A stretch of DNA of 22,181 nt from IMG/VR virus record IMGVR_UViG_3300042691_024034, positions 1 to 22,181 of that record; one strand, 5' to 3'. The first letter of the stretch is position 1. Each line of letters opens with the position of its first letter. Below are positions 5,817 to 13,329 of this stretch, one piece after another. The notes beneath the pieces were generated by a model. That model did no database searches. It had not been told where the DNA came from and saw nothing but the letters and a program-made list of their open reading frames with translations. Source of the stretch: a virus. The translations under genes were made by a program, and so were the position numbers.

Positions 5817-5830
5817 CCCTCTGGCTTGCC

Positions 5831-6154
5831 CTAGGAGGCGTTTTGACGGCGAAGGCGTAGGAAGACCGCCACCCCCACCCCTAGGCACCCTACCGACAAC
5901 GCCCAGCCCAAGTCGCGGCAGGCCTTGAGGGCCAGCGTGGCCGACGATAGGTTGCGCTCGAGGTTCTTGTCGTCGCTCTTCGTCCCCGCGTCCGTGATCA
6001 GGAGCACCATGGCCTGCGTGTCCTCGAAGCTGCGCAGGACGAAGTCGCAGATAAAGGCGGACGTGGCGGCCGCGAGCAATGCCGCGACAACCAGGAGGGC
6101 CACGGCCAGCAGCAGGTTGTTATCGGCGCTTGGCTTTTCCTTTCCCGGTGGCAC
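5831..6154 (-). CDS. Two-TM membrane protein of the lysis cassette
   Basis: The start GTG 6154 is chosen because AAAGGAG lies at proper spacing and the long upstream extension is low-complexity sequence overlapping the holin gene. The 107 residues hold a polar N-terminus, a strong membrane helix (LLLAVALLVVAALLAAATSAFI, about residues 14-35), a soluble part of about 45 residues (rich in Asp, Lys and Asn), and a second helix (LGWALSVGCLGVGVAVFL, residues 82-99) ending in the basic LRLRRQ. Its first 11 codons overlap the end of the holin gene. It is probably a second holin, an antiholin or an accessory lysis protein. The topology would leave the central part on one side of the inner membrane. 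No family is assigned. Confidence 0.75.
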   Translation of the reverse strand: MPPGKEKPSADNNLLLAVALLVVAALLAAATSAFICDFVLRSFEDTQAMVLLITDAGTKSDDKNLERNLSSATLALKACRDLGWALSVGCLGVGVAVFLRLRRQNAS

Positions 6155-6488
6155 GGCGGACTCCTTTCTCGACCTTGGCGACCTCTGCCTCGCCCTTGGC
6201 CTTGATGTATTTGAGAAGATAGTCGAGACACTCAGGGGCGGCGTAGCCGGCGGCACCCACGGCGGCCATGCGTAGGCCGGTGCTGTGGATGTGGTCCTGC
6301 ACCGCGTAGCCGACAAGGGCGGCGGTGATCGCGGCGGCCAGCACCCGGCGCACGACCCACCCAAAGGTGACCGGCTCAGTGGAGAGCAGCAGGCGGGCGG
6401 TCATGGCCAATCCGCCCAGGATGGACGCAACCACGCCGTCCTTCATCTCGGGCGGGATGTCGTCGGGGTTGACGGGGGCGGCGCTCAT
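6120..6488 (-). CDS. Phage holin (LydA / holin superfamily III-like)
   Basis: The 122-residue protein has three membrane helices at about residues 18-35, 43-63 and 70-90, and a long basic C-terminal tail (KGVRRATGKGKAKRR). The pattern SILGGLAMTARLL followed by EPVTFGWVVRRVLAAA resembles the LydA-type holins, where a first helix with Gly-Gly-x-x-Arg is followed by a Pro/Trp/Arg turn. Holins form the inner-membrane holes that time host lysis. ATG 6488 overlaps the stop of the metallopeptidase gene as ATGA. It sits in a cassette with the putative spanin, as expected. Confidence 0.78.
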   Translation of the reverse strand: MSAAPVNPDDIPPEMKDGVVASILGGLAMTARLLLSTEPVTFGWVVRRVLAAAITAALVGYAVQDHIHSTGLRMAAVGAAGYAAPECLDYLLKYIKAKGEAEVAKVEKGVRRATGKGKAKRR

Positions 6489-6775
6489 GTGATGCGGACG
6501 GGGGTGGTGTGCTTGCCCAGGAGCACGCGGCGGTAGTTCTCCTGCCAGAGTACGCGGGACACGACCTTGCCGGCGCGGTCCACTTCCTTCTCCGACATGT
6601 CAGGGAAGGCCACGTGCAGGGCCTCGTGGCAAAGCACCTCGAGCTCGCGGCGGGGAGAGAGGCGGGGGTCAATCTCGATGACCGGGCGGGCGGGGTCGGT
6701 CTCGGCCTGTCCCCATGCACGCTCTTTCCCGAGCGGCCGCCAGATGACTTTAACCTTGGGGCTTCTCTTCGGCAT
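6485..6775 (-). CDS. Small HExxH putative metallopeptidase
   Basis: The 96-residue protein starts at ATG 6775, inside the end of the lipoprotein gene. It contains CHEALH (His50, Glu51, His54), the zincin HExxH core, followed by an acidic helix SEKEVDRAGK that could supply the third ligand (Glu62 or Glu64). Before it lie a basic segment and a strand pair (KVKVIWRPLGKE, VIEIDPRLS). Small phage HExxH proteins of this type are common but mostly uncharacterised. Position between the spanin candidate and the holin suggests an envelope or lysis role, perhaps as a peptidase acting on cell-wall peptides or on a lysis protein, but it has no signal peptide. The upstream start at 6904 is rejected because it is antisense-like low-complexity sequence. 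Confidence 0.8.
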   Translation of the reverse strand: MPKRSPKVKVIWRPLGKERAWGQAETDPARPVIEIDPRLSPRRELEVLCHEALHVAFPDMSEKEVDRAGKVVSRVLWQENYRRVLLGKHTTPVRIT

Positions 6776-7457
6776 CGGGGCAGGGGCGGTTGCGGTAGTG
6801 GAACCAAACGAGGGCCACGACCAGGAGCACGAGCCCGCCCACGCCGGGCAGGAAGTAAGGGGACGCGAACAGGTAGGGCAGTCCGCCGATGCCGGCGCCG
6901 ACAAGGAAGGCCACGCTGGCCCTCAGGTACTGCCCGAGGAGCCCCATCGCTAGGGCCGCGAGGAAGCAGACGCCAGCCCCGACGGCGAAGGCGTTGCGGA
7001 TGCCTTCCGTCCGCACCTGCTCGACCTCGGCCTTCAGCGCCGTGATCTGCTTGTTGGCGTTGTCGAGGGCGGCCTTGTTCTTGGCAGCATCCTGCTCGGC
7101 CTTGGCGAAGTTAGCGTCGATGACGGCGAGCAGCTTCTTGCCCGCTTCCTCCGCCCGCTTGTATTCCTCGGAGTTATTACGGGCCACGCGGTTGCGGACG
7201 TAGTCCATGTGCGCCGCGTCCGGGCGGGGGAGATAGGCGGAGGCCACGCCGAGCTCGGCCTTCACGACGGCGGGCTTGTCGGCGTTCTCGGCCGCCACGG
7301 CGATGCTGGCCGCCACCCGCTGGTCGGACTTGTCGATCTGCGTCCCGAGGCGGGCGAGGTCGGCCGGGTCGGAGGTCGGGGTGCCCGTGCCGGCGGTGTC
7401 CTGGCTAGGCGTGCAGGCCACAAGGGCCAGCAGGGTAAGCGGCAGGACAAGGCGCAT
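6750..7457 (-). CDS. Lipoprotein with coiled coil and three C-terminal TM helices (unimolecular spanin candidate)
   Basis: The protein has 235 residues. Residues 1-15 form a lipoprotein signal with lipobox LVAC (Cys15, followed by Thr16, so not an Asp inner-membrane retention signal). Residues 16-95 are a polar region with Gly/Thr/Pro linker, and residues about 95-150 are a Lys/Glu/Ala-rich coiled coil. Three hydrophobic helices follow at about 155-178, 181-203 and 204-221, then a short charged tail. An outer-membrane lipid anchor at one end and inner-membrane helices at the other is the layout of unimolecular spanins such as T1 gp11, which fuse inner and outer membranes at the last step of lysis. 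Known examples have one C-terminal helix, so three is odd. It starts at ATG 7457, four bases after the previous gene, and overlaps the metallopeptidase gene. Confidence 0.8.
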   Translation of the reverse strand: MRLVLPLTLLALVACTPSQDTAGTGTPTSDPADLARLGTQIDKSDQRVAASIAVAAENADKPAVVKAELGVASAYLPRPDAAHMDYVRNRVARNNSEEYKRAEEAGKKLLAVIDANFAKAEQDAAKNKAALDNANKQITALKAEVEQVRTEGIRNAFAVGAGVCFLAALAMGLLGQYLRASVAFLVGAGIGGLPYLFASPYFLPGVGGLVLLVVALVWFHYRNRPCPDAEEKPQG

Positions 7458-7461
7458 GGAT

Positions 7462-7602
7462 TTATTTCCCCTTGAGCGCGTCGAGCAGCTTGCGACCTTC
7501 GGACTCGGTGGCCTTCAGGCGCTCGGCGTGCTTGCGGGCCACGAGGAGACCGGCGACGAAGCCGGCCAGGAGGCAGAGGGCGGAGGAGATGATGTACAGC
7601 AT
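7462..7602 (-). CDS. Small membrane protein, 46 aa
   Basis: The start ATG 7602 lies four bases after the previous stop, and the longer start at 7689 is rejected because it overlaps the upstream gene. The protein has one N-terminal membrane helix (MLYIISSALCLLAGFVAGLLVA) and a charged helical tail of 24 residues (RKHAERLKATESEGRKLLDALKGK). The layout resembles small i-spanin or holin-accessory proteins. It is compatible with a partner of the downstream lipoprotein, but no homology is claimed. Confidence 0.75.
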   Translation of the reverse strand: MLYIISSALCLLAGFVAGLLVARKHAERLKATESEGRKLLDALKGK

Positions 7603-7606
7603 GGGA

Positions 7607-7828
7607 TTAAAGTCGGGAGAGAAGGGCGGCGAGCTGAGCCTCGAGCTCCGCGATCCGGTCGGCGTCGGACTTGACGGGGGCAGGTTCAATGTAGGCCACG
7701 CTGACGAGATACTCGTCGGTCATGTCGGGATTGCCGAGCACCTTGCGGCCGTCCTCGCAGGTGATGGACAGGCCGTCGTCGGCCCGCGTCCAGGTCAGCC
7801 CGTTTTGGTCGATGTATTGGGATGCCAT
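7607..7828 (-). CDS. Hypothetical protein, 73 aa, possibly a fibre accessory protein
   Basis: ATG 7828 starts one base after the fibre gene stop. The protein has a beta-rich N-terminal 50 residues (GLTWTRADDGLSITCEDGRK) and a C-terminal heptad-like helix (SDADRIAELEAQLAALLSRL). Small proteins directly after the tail fibre often are fibre assembly proteins, and the coiled coil fits trimer contact, but this is positional inference only. Confidence 0.72.
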   Translation of the reverse strand: MASQYIDQNGLTWTRADDGLSITCEDGRKVLGNPDMTDEYLVSVAYIEPAPVKSDADRIAELEAQLAALLSRL

Positions 7829-7829
7829 G

Positions 7830-9965
7830 TTAGAAAGAAATCACGACTACCATGCCAGCACCACCAGCACCGCCGGCACCAGACGGAGTCCCGTTGTCGC
7901 TAGCTGCCCCGCCACCACCACCGCCGCCAGGCTGAGCGCCAGCCGCCCCTGCCGTTGAGCCTCCATTCGCGGCGCTTCGGTATCCGCCACCGCCGCCACC
8001 GGTACCGCCAAAGTATGAGGCGACTCCGCTTGTGCCAGTGGTAGGCAACAAAAGCGTGGGCACTCCAGTAGCACCAGATCCGCCAGCAACTGCAGTAGTA
8101 AATCCGCTTGCTCCAGAAACGGCAGCAAATCGGCCACCACCTGCACCGCCTGCACCGCTTACCTGATTGTTTGCAATGTTGCCGCCGCCGCCGCCACCAC
8201 CAGTTGGCAGGTCGAACATGTACCTATCAAAAGCCGAGTTGGTAGGTGCGGCGCCGGTTGTAGTGCTTCCATTTCCACCACCACCAACCTGGCTCAAGTT
8301 CGGCAAGAAATTACCAAGCAGGTTGAATGTGTTAGGAGAATAAGTAGGACCAGTTACTGCTGCCGAGGTGCCACCATTGGCCGCCGTGCTACTTTGCGAG
8401 GCTGTAAAAGTTCCAAAGATTGAAGGCGTACCGATGCCGCCTTGGTTTCCGTTTGTGCTATCGGTAGTGACAGAAGCACCGCCTGCACCGCCTGATCCGA
8501 CAGTAACAGTTACAGTCGAAGCCAATGTCGAAAGCGGAACGAACATTTGGATAAAACCTCCGGCAGTACCGCCGGCGCCGCCGCTTCGAGCTTGAGTGGA
8601 TGGAAGTCGCGAGCCAGAGCCTCCACCATTACCACCTGCCCAGATCTTAACCAAAGCCATCGTTTTACCGGCTGGCTTGGTCCACGTCGCGGTGCCAGGA
8701 GTCGTAAAGACCTGAACATCTGCGCCAGAACCGCCGCCACCGCCGCCAGCCGTGGCCCACACCAAATCCCAGGAGGTATTGCTGGCCTTGCTTAGCACCT
8801 GCCCGGTCGTGCCGCCGGAGGGGACGAGCTTCGTGGCAGGCTCCACCGCCGCAGTCCCGAGCCCGAGGTTCGTCCGGGCCGTCGAGGCCGTGGCCGTCAG
8901 CTCCGAAAGGTTGTTCGCCGTGGCGAGATACGTGGCCGAGGCCGTGGCCGTGGTCAGGTAGGCCGACATGCCCGCCGTGCTCTGGTACGTGGCCGCCGCC
9001 GAGGCGATCGTGAGATAGGGGGCCAGCGCCGTGGCGTCGATGTAGCCAGCCGGGTTCGTCTGGAGGTAGTAGGTGCTCGCCGCCGTGGCCGAGGTCAGCA
9101 GCCCCAGGGTGCCGAAGGACTTGTTCTTCCAGAGGTTCGTGGCCGACTCGTAGGCCAGCAGGTCGTTGTTGGTCTTGCTCGCGATGGCGACGTCATGCAG
9201 TTCGTCGAGCTCGTAGCCGTTCTGGATGCGGACGAGCATCGTGCCCTGATTGGCGTGCGAGCGCTCGATGACCCCGACGTAGACCAGATGGTCAGGAGCC
9301 GAGGGCTTGGTCGCCGTGAAGGTGCCCGCCGTAGTCGGGGAGAGGTAGACCTGAGTGCCCGCCGAGAAGGCCGAGGTGTCGAGGTTCTCCAGCAGGCCGG
9401 AGGTCACCGCGTAGCCGTTCTGGTTGTTCGGGATGTCCTCCAGGAGCACCGCGAAAGTCTGAGCCGAGGTCGCGTCCCCGGTCGCCAGCGCCTTGGTGAC
9501 TGTCACCTTGTTGCCCGCCGCGCCGTTGACGTAGACCACTGTCCCCTGGTCGAGCTGCGCCCCCGTCTCGTTGCGCACTTGGTTGCGGACCTGCAGGGCG
9601 AAGGGGGTCACCCACTGGGTGTTGTAGTTGGTCGCGTCAATCTTGGCGAGGACTTGGCCGTCCGTGCCGCCGATCGGGACGCCCGGGCCCGTCGCACCCG
9701 TCTGGCCGGCGGGGATGCCGAAGTTGAAGACCGCCGCCGAGGAGGTCCCCACGTTGGCCACAGTGGCCGAGGAGCCGGGGGCAAGCGTGGTCGTCGTGCC
9801 CACCGCGATGGTCGCCGCGTCGCCCTGAGCGCCCGGGGTGCCGAGCTCGATGGTCAGGGAGGCAGGCGCCGTCGAGAGGACGGACAGGGCGAGCGTGCTG
9901 TCGCTCCCGTCCACCTCCATGGTCAGGGAGCCCAGTACCAGCGAAGAGACGGAGATGGAGGACAT
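7830..9965 (-). CDS. Tail fibre with C-terminal glycine-rich receptor-binding domain
   Basis: The 711-residue protein begins with a beta-rich anchor (residues 1-85) containing short collagen-like runs (GTPGAQGD near 42-49, GQTGATGPG near 87-95). The middle (about 100-290) has the layout of phage fibre shaft modules. Residues 290-375 have repeated A-x-x-TYL units and the common fibre element TASTARTNLGLG. From about residue 404 the protein is a glycine-rich domain with GGGGGG blocks and the entry TPGTATWTKPAGKTMALVKI, typical of the Gly-rich fibre tip domain. Such tips, as in S16 gp38, are thought to form polyglycine II bundles whose loops select host receptors. Codon use changes sharply at the same point (base about 8755), from nearly all G/C third positions to many A/T. 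The gene follows the small protein at 9969-10283 after three bases. Confidence 0.93.
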   Translation of the reverse strand: MSSISVSSLVLGSLTMEVDGSDSTLALSVLSTAPASLTIELGTPGAQGDAATIAVGTTTTLAPGSSATVANVGTSSAAVFNFGIPAGQTGATGPGVPIGGTDGQVLAKIDATNYNTQWVTPFALQVRNQVRNETGAQLDQGTVVYVNGAAGNKVTVTKALATGDATSAQTFAVLLEDIPNNQNGYAVTSGLLENLDTSAFSAGTQVYLSPTTAGTFTATKPSAPDHLVYVGVIERSHANQGTMLVRIQNGYELDELHDVAIASKTNNDLLAYESATNLWKNKSFGTLGLLTSATAASTYYLQTNPAGYIDATALAPYLTIASAAATYQSTAGMSAYLTTATASATYLATANNLSELTATASTARTNLGLGTAAVEPATKLVPSGGTTGQVLSKASNTSWDLVWATAGGGGGGSGADVQVFTTPGTATWTKPAGKTMALVKIWAGGNGGGSGSRLPSTQARSGGAGGTAGGFIQMFVPLSTLASTVTVTVGSGGAGGASVTTDSTNGNQGGIGTPSIFGTFTASQSSTAANGGTSAAVTGPTYSPNTFNLLGNFLPNLSQVGGGGNGSTTTGAAPTNSAFDRYMFDLPTGGGGGGGNIANNQVSGAGGAGGGRFAAVSGASGFTTAVAGGSGATGVPTLLLPTTGTSGVASYFGGTGGGGGGYRSAANGGSTAGAAGAQPGGGGGGGAASDNGTPSGAGGAGGAGMVVVISF

Positions 9966-9968
9966 GGA

Positions 9969-10283
9969 TTAGTTCGTCACCTGGTCGATGACAGTCAGAC
10001 GGAAGGTCTCGGAGAAGAAGGTCACGCCGCCGTAGACGAACTTGATGTCGGAGCGGGCGGTGCCCAGGGAGAAGCCCTCCGTGGTCGAGGCGGGCAGGCT
10101 GGCCACGAAAGACAGGCCGTTGACGGCCATGGTGATCGTGCAGGGGTAGACCACGCCGGCCGAGTCGATGATGTCAGAGGTGACAGTCGTCGTCAGCAGG
10201 TTGGCCGGGCCGCCGGCCGCCGGGGTGTAGGTCACAGTCCCCGAGTAGGTCGTGCCGCGCTTGAAGGTGACAGTGTTGCTCAT
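9969..10283 (-). CDS. Small beta-rich virion or fibre-associated protein, 104 aa
   Basis: The sequence begins MSNTVTFKRGTTYSGTVTYT, a pattern seen in small phage proteins encoded before tail fibres (FKRGDT followed by a beta sandwich). It continues with alternating strands (TTTVTSDIID, TITMAVNGLSFVASL) and ends TFRLTVIDQVTN. It is probably an immunoglobulin-like or head-decoration-like fold, and by position a tail-tip or fibre accessory protein. The start ATG 10283 is preceded by the late box CCGCCAAGGGTAGG, five bases after the CCAAGG core. Confidence 0.75.
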   Translation of the reverse strand: MSNTVTFKRGTTYSGTVTYTPAAGGPANLLTTTVTSDIIDSAGVVYPCTITMAVNGLSFVASLPASTTEGFSLGTARSDIKFVYGGVTFFSETFRLTVIDQVTN

Positions 10284-10297
10284 CCTACCCTTGGCGG
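10284..10297 (-). promoter_or_regulatory. Late start-site box of gene 9969-10283
   Basis: CCGCCAAGGGTAGG directly precedes ATG 10283. The AAGG core has five bases to the ATG, so it could also serve as a partial Shine-Dalgarno sequence. Confidence 0.5.
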
Positions 10298-10302
10298 GGG
10301 GG

Positions 10303-11133
10303 TCAAACCTCGACAGTCGCCCCGCTCGGGTCCTTCGTATAGCCTGACCAGGAGCCGTTCCACGCGGTCAGCTCGGCGCCGTAGTAGGGGTCGGGGAACC
10401 AAGCCGGAGGGCTGGCGGGGTCAACATACTGGAACCCCTCGAAACTAACCGGGGAGGCCAAGGCCATCGGGCCTAGGTGCGTCTGCGTCACGATGAAAGC
10501 AGACCCGTCCCAGATGACGTCGGCCACCTTCCACTTCTGGCAGTTGTAATTGTAGATGGCTTGACCGCCAAAGTTGAAAAGGGTCAAGGTCACTGTGCCG
10601 GCAGGGGTATCAACGTCCTGCAAATTACTGTTATAAAGTTGATAATACTTGATGGTCTGGCCTGCCTGGAATGGTTCGCTCTTGGTGTCCGCGTCAGACC
10701 CGTCCGCCATGATGGCCAGGTAAGGCACGAAGGTGCCGACGTCGTCGTCAGGGGGGCAACCGATGACATACACGCCCCAGTTGTCAGACCCGCCCTCGAC
10801 GCTGGCCGGGTTAATGGAGATATATCCCCCAAGGTCCACCAGCGAGGAGTCGGCCGCCGTCAGCGCGTCCCCGGTGGTCTTGGAGCCGGTCGGGAAGCCA
10901 TAAAACTTTTGGATCTCGAACTGAGAAAGACCGATGACCCAGGCGGCAGTTTTCCGATAAATGGCCGAACGCACGAACCCCTTGCGGCACTGCACGCCCC
11001 ACGCCGACGCACCCTTAAACACGCTGACCTGAAACTGGTCCGGCTCACCCAGCAGTTGCCAGTCCTGAGCAAGGTCCAGCGTGCTGACGCCGTTGGCCGA
11101 CGTGAAGTTGTAGCCTGGTCCTGGCTGGAACAT
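10303..11133 (-). CDS. Tail or tail-tip protein, 276 aa, unknown family
   Basis: The start ATG 11133 lies two bases after the previous stop; an earlier start at 11253 would overlap that gene with low-complexity sequence. The protein is rich in aromatic residues and Gly/Asp, with repeated beta strands (DQFQVSVFKGASAWGVQCRK, PAGTVTLTLFNFGGQAIYNY). The beginning MFQPGPGYNF and the end WNGSWSGYTKDPSGATVEV recall surface-exposed tail tip proteins. Composition has more A/T codons than the head genes. No family is recognised. Position between the tape-measure candidate and the fibre suggests a baseplate or tail-tip protein. Confidence 0.78.
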   Translation of the reverse strand: MFQPGPGYNFTSANGVSTLDLAQDWQLLGEPDQFQVSVFKGASAWGVQCRKGFVRSAIYRKTAAWVIGLSQFEIQKFYGFPTGSKTTGDALTAADSSLVDLGGYISINPASVEGGSDNWGVYVIGCPPDDDVGTFVPYLAIMADGSDADTKSEPFQAGQTIKYYQLYNSNLQDVDTPAGTVTLTLFNFGGQAIYNYNCQKWKVADVIWDGSAFIVTQTHLGPMALASPVSFEGFQYVDPASPPAWFPDPYYGAELTAWNGSWSGYTKDPSGATVEV

Positions 11134-11135
11134 CG

Positions 11136-11966
11136 TCAGACGTTGGTCGAGGAGTAGACCAGCGGGCTGTATCCTTCGCGGTTGAAGCGCAGCTCGTAGG
11201 TCAGCTTGAAGATGTCCCCGTAGTCCTCGAAGTGTACCGAGGCGATTAGCCACTGATCGTCCTCGTCGGGAGCCTTGAAGGGCGGGGTGAAATAGGACGG
11301 GAGAAGGTAGCCGAAGCCGTCCGGCCCGCGCTGGTACATCGTCTTTCCGACGTAGCTCAGGAGGGTGTTCACGTTGGCCGAGTCGTTGGTGTAGATCGTG
11401 CCGTTGATGGTCGAGGTCGGGGCGAGGTAGGACGTGCGCTGGTACAGCTTACGGGCTGCCGCGTCATCCTGGTCGAAGAAGCCGAGGAACTTGCCGCCGG
11501 TCTTCTGCTCGAAGATCGCGCCGTTGCCACCCTGCCAGACAGGGCCCGGTGTGCTGTATGGCTTGAGGCTGGTGACAATCGTCGAAGGGGTGTAAGGCTG
11601 AGGGCCAGCGATGCCGCCAGACCCGGTCGCCACAAAGAAGTTTGGGTGGTTCTGGATAGGCTCAGTAGTCAGCGTGGCCGAGCCGGAGACGTTGGGCAGG
11701 GAGTACTCGCTCTCGGTCTCGAGGCCGATGTAGTCCACAGTGATGGTCGCGATATCGTTGGCGCCATAGCTGATGCTGATCTTGTGCGCCTTGAGTCGGG
11801 GGTCCGGGGTGAAGGAGTCGCCACGCGAGAAGGAGCCGGCGGCCACGCCGTGGTTGCACTTGTAGACGGCCTTGCAGGTCAGCACCTCGTAGCCGTCGTC
11901 GGCCACGATGTAGCCGGGCTGCAGGACGGGGGTGTCAAGGTCGTTGCCTTTGGTGATAGGGGCCAT
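11136..11966 (-). CDS. Tail or tail-tip protein, 276 aa, unknown family
   Basis: ATG 11966 follows the previous stop by three bases (TGATTTATG, the same junction as before the portal gene). Residues 40-100 form strands (HKISISYGANDIATITVDYI), and the middle is Pro/Gly/Ser/Thr-rich (GPQPYTPSTIVTSLKPYSTP). The C-terminal third contains a Gly/Phe/Tyr stretch (DGFGYLLPSYFTPPF) and strands near VHFEDYGDIFKLTYELRF. No known tail family is recognised. A distal tail or hub-like role follows from position only. Confidence 0.78.
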   Translation of the reverse strand: MAPITKGNDLDTPVLQPGYIVADDGYEVLTCKAVYKCNHGVAAGSFSRGDSFTPDPRLKAHKISISYGANDIATITVDYIGLETESEYSLPNVSGSATLTTEPIQNHPNFFVATGSGGIAGPQPYTPSTIVTSLKPYSTPGPVWQGGNGAIFEQKTGGKFLGFFDQDDAAARKLYQRTSYLAPTSTINGTIYTNDSANVNTLLSYVGKTMYQRGPDGFGYLLPSYFTPPFKAPDEDDQWLIASVHFEDYGDIFKLTYELRFNREGYSPLVYSSTNV

Positions 11967-11969
11967 AAA

Positions 11970-12782
11970 TCAGCGGGGAGGTAGGAGGGTGCGGCTGGAC
12001 TGGGTAGGACCGCCGAAGTCCGGGTACTTCTGAGGTTGGAAGCCGGTGCTCCCTTGGTCGCCCTCGACAATCCGGCGGAGCGAGTTGGCCATGTCCTCCT
12101 GGAGGACCATCTGCTTGTTGAGGATGTCAAATTGAGCGTTCATGCCGACGCCGACAGTGGCGCTGGATAGGATGGGGATGTTCTGTGCGTTTGTCCCCTC
12201 TGGTTTGCCTCTGGCGGCTTGCTCTTCCTTCAGCGCTTTCTCCGCCTCAATCTTCGCAAGACCTAGGACGAAGTCCTGCGTGCTCTTCTCCAGGGACATC
12301 GTGAACTCGGAAACGACGGGGGCACCGGTCTCCGGGCTGATGGGCACGTTCTTCATATAGTACTCGCGGCCACGGGGGTCGCGCTTCAGGAACTCCTCAG
12401 TCACGACCTGCCGGGCCTTGGCGGCCTGCTTCTGCTCCTCCTCCGTCCTAATCTCGACCTTCAGGCGCTGGGCGAGGTAGCGGGTGGCCGCGTCCACCGG
12501 GCTGGTCTTCATCTCCTCCATCTTGATGCCGGCGGCGAAGTCCACCGCCTCCTTGGCGTCCTGCTTGGCCTGGGCGATAGCTGAGGTAATGAAGTTGATG
12601 GCCTGATGAATCAGGACCATGGGGGCGAAGAAACTCATGAAGAGGTCCTTGCCGAAGTCGGTGAACTTCCTTTGCACGGCGGCCGTCTGGCGCTCCAAGT
12701 CGGACATGGCCTTCTTGGACTTGTCCACCTGCTGGGGGACGTCCGTCGTGCCCTTGATGCTGTAGTTTACGTCCGTGCTCAT
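11970..12782 (-). CDS. Short tape-measure-like protein, 270 aa
   Basis: The N-terminal layout fits tape-measure proteins: a polar start (MSTDVNYSIKGTTDVPQQVD), a helical Lys/Gln-rich stretch, then a hydrophobic helix (DLFMSFFAPMVLIHQAINFITSAIA, about residues 47-71). A long Gln/Lys/Glu/Ala helix region follows to about residue 200, and a final helix lies near ILNKQMVLQEDMANSL. Tape measures set tail length, normally with 500 to 2000 residues, so this would be one of the shortest, comparable to gene transfer agent tape measures. Genomic position (after the chaperone-like gene and before the tail-tip genes) supports the call. Start ATG 12782 has the late box. Confidence 0.68.
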   Translation of the reverse strand: MSTDVNYSIKGTTDVPQQVDKSKKAMSDLERQTAAVQRKFTDFGKDLFMSFFAPMVLIHQAINFITSAIAQAKQDAKEAVDFAAGIKMEEMKTSPVDAATRYLAQRLKVEIRTEEEQKQAAKARQVVTEEFLKRDPRGREYYMKNVPISPETGAPVVSEFTMSLEKSTQDFVLGLAKIEAEKALKEEQAARGKPEGTNAQNIPILSSATVGVGMNAQFDILNKQMVLQEDMANSLRRIVEGDQGSTGFQPQKYPDFGGPTQSSRTLLPPR

Positions 12783-12794
12783 CCTACCCTTGGG
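12783..12794 (-). promoter_or_regulatory. Late start-site box of gene 11970-12782
   Basis: CCCAAGGGTAGG directly precedes ATG 12782. The same bases encode the final codons and TAG stop of the upstream gene, so the box is read as protein there. Confidence 0.5.
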
Positions 12795-13320
12795 AGGAGG
12801 TAAAAGCCGCCATGGCCTCCTCGTCCTCGGTGGTCAGTAGGTTAATCTCCGCCCCTTTCATGCCGCTGAATGTCGTCGAGAGCCAGACGGCCTGACACTC
12901 GGGCATAGTCCAGGCACGCTCGTCCGGCACGCCATTTGAGATCAGATTGGCCACCAGATTGAGTATCCAGGGCACGCCGCTGACGCGCTGCTCGATGCGT
13001 TGCGACTCCCAGAACTTGGGCCAGTGGGACTCGAGCATGTAGGTGCGGAAGGCCAGTAGGTCGTTGGACAACCTGTCGTCGTTCTTCGCCCAAAGGTAAA
13101 GCAGGGCCTTGTCCTTCCCCGTCACCTCGTCGATGGGCAGGCCGGCGCATGTCTTGATGGCCGCGAGCATGTGCGCCGTCGTGAACTGGGCCGCCTCGAC
13201 GAAGGGCGAGTTGATGGCGTGCAGGCGTACCCGGTGCCGAAGGCAGAAGGGTGGCAGCCGATAACCGAGGAAGTCTACTTCCTGCGGATCGGTGAAGGCT
13301 AGGATGAAGCGGCGGTCCAC
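12784..13320 (-). CDS. Tail assembly chaperone-position protein, 178 aa
   Basis: GTG 13320 starts nine bases after the previous stop, in a leader with a weak GTAGGG sequence. The protein is mixed alpha-beta with an acidic C-terminal helix (TTEDEEAMAAFTSSQ) and a central helix rich in Leu and Asp (NDDRLSNDLLAFRTYMLE). It sits exactly where lambda-type phages have the tail assembly chaperone, between tail tube and tape measure. I see no clear slippery heptamer, so a G/GT-type frameshift product is not supported. Family assignment remains positional. Confidence 0.6.
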   Translation of the reverse strand: MDRRFILAFTDPQEVDFLGYRLPPFCLRHRVRLHAINSPFVEAAQFTTAHMLAAIKTCAGLPIDEVTGKDKALLYLWAKNDDRLSNDLLAFRTYMLESHWPKFWESQRIEQRVSGVPWILNLVANLISNGVPDERAWTMPECQAVWLSTTFSGMKGAEINLLTTEDEEAMAAFTSSQG

Positions 13321-13329
13321 GCCCTACGC

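Noticed and set aside
9195-10448. Plus-strand open frame of 417 codons
   Set aside because: Antisense to the tail fibre and the following gene; composition is Arg/Gly/Val/Asp-rich with no domain pattern.
12784-13320. Programmed frameshift in the chaperone-position gene
   Set aside because: The end of the gene (TCC TCC CAA GGG TAG) has no X-XXY-YYZ heptamer and the tape-measure candidate starts on its own ATG one base after the stop.
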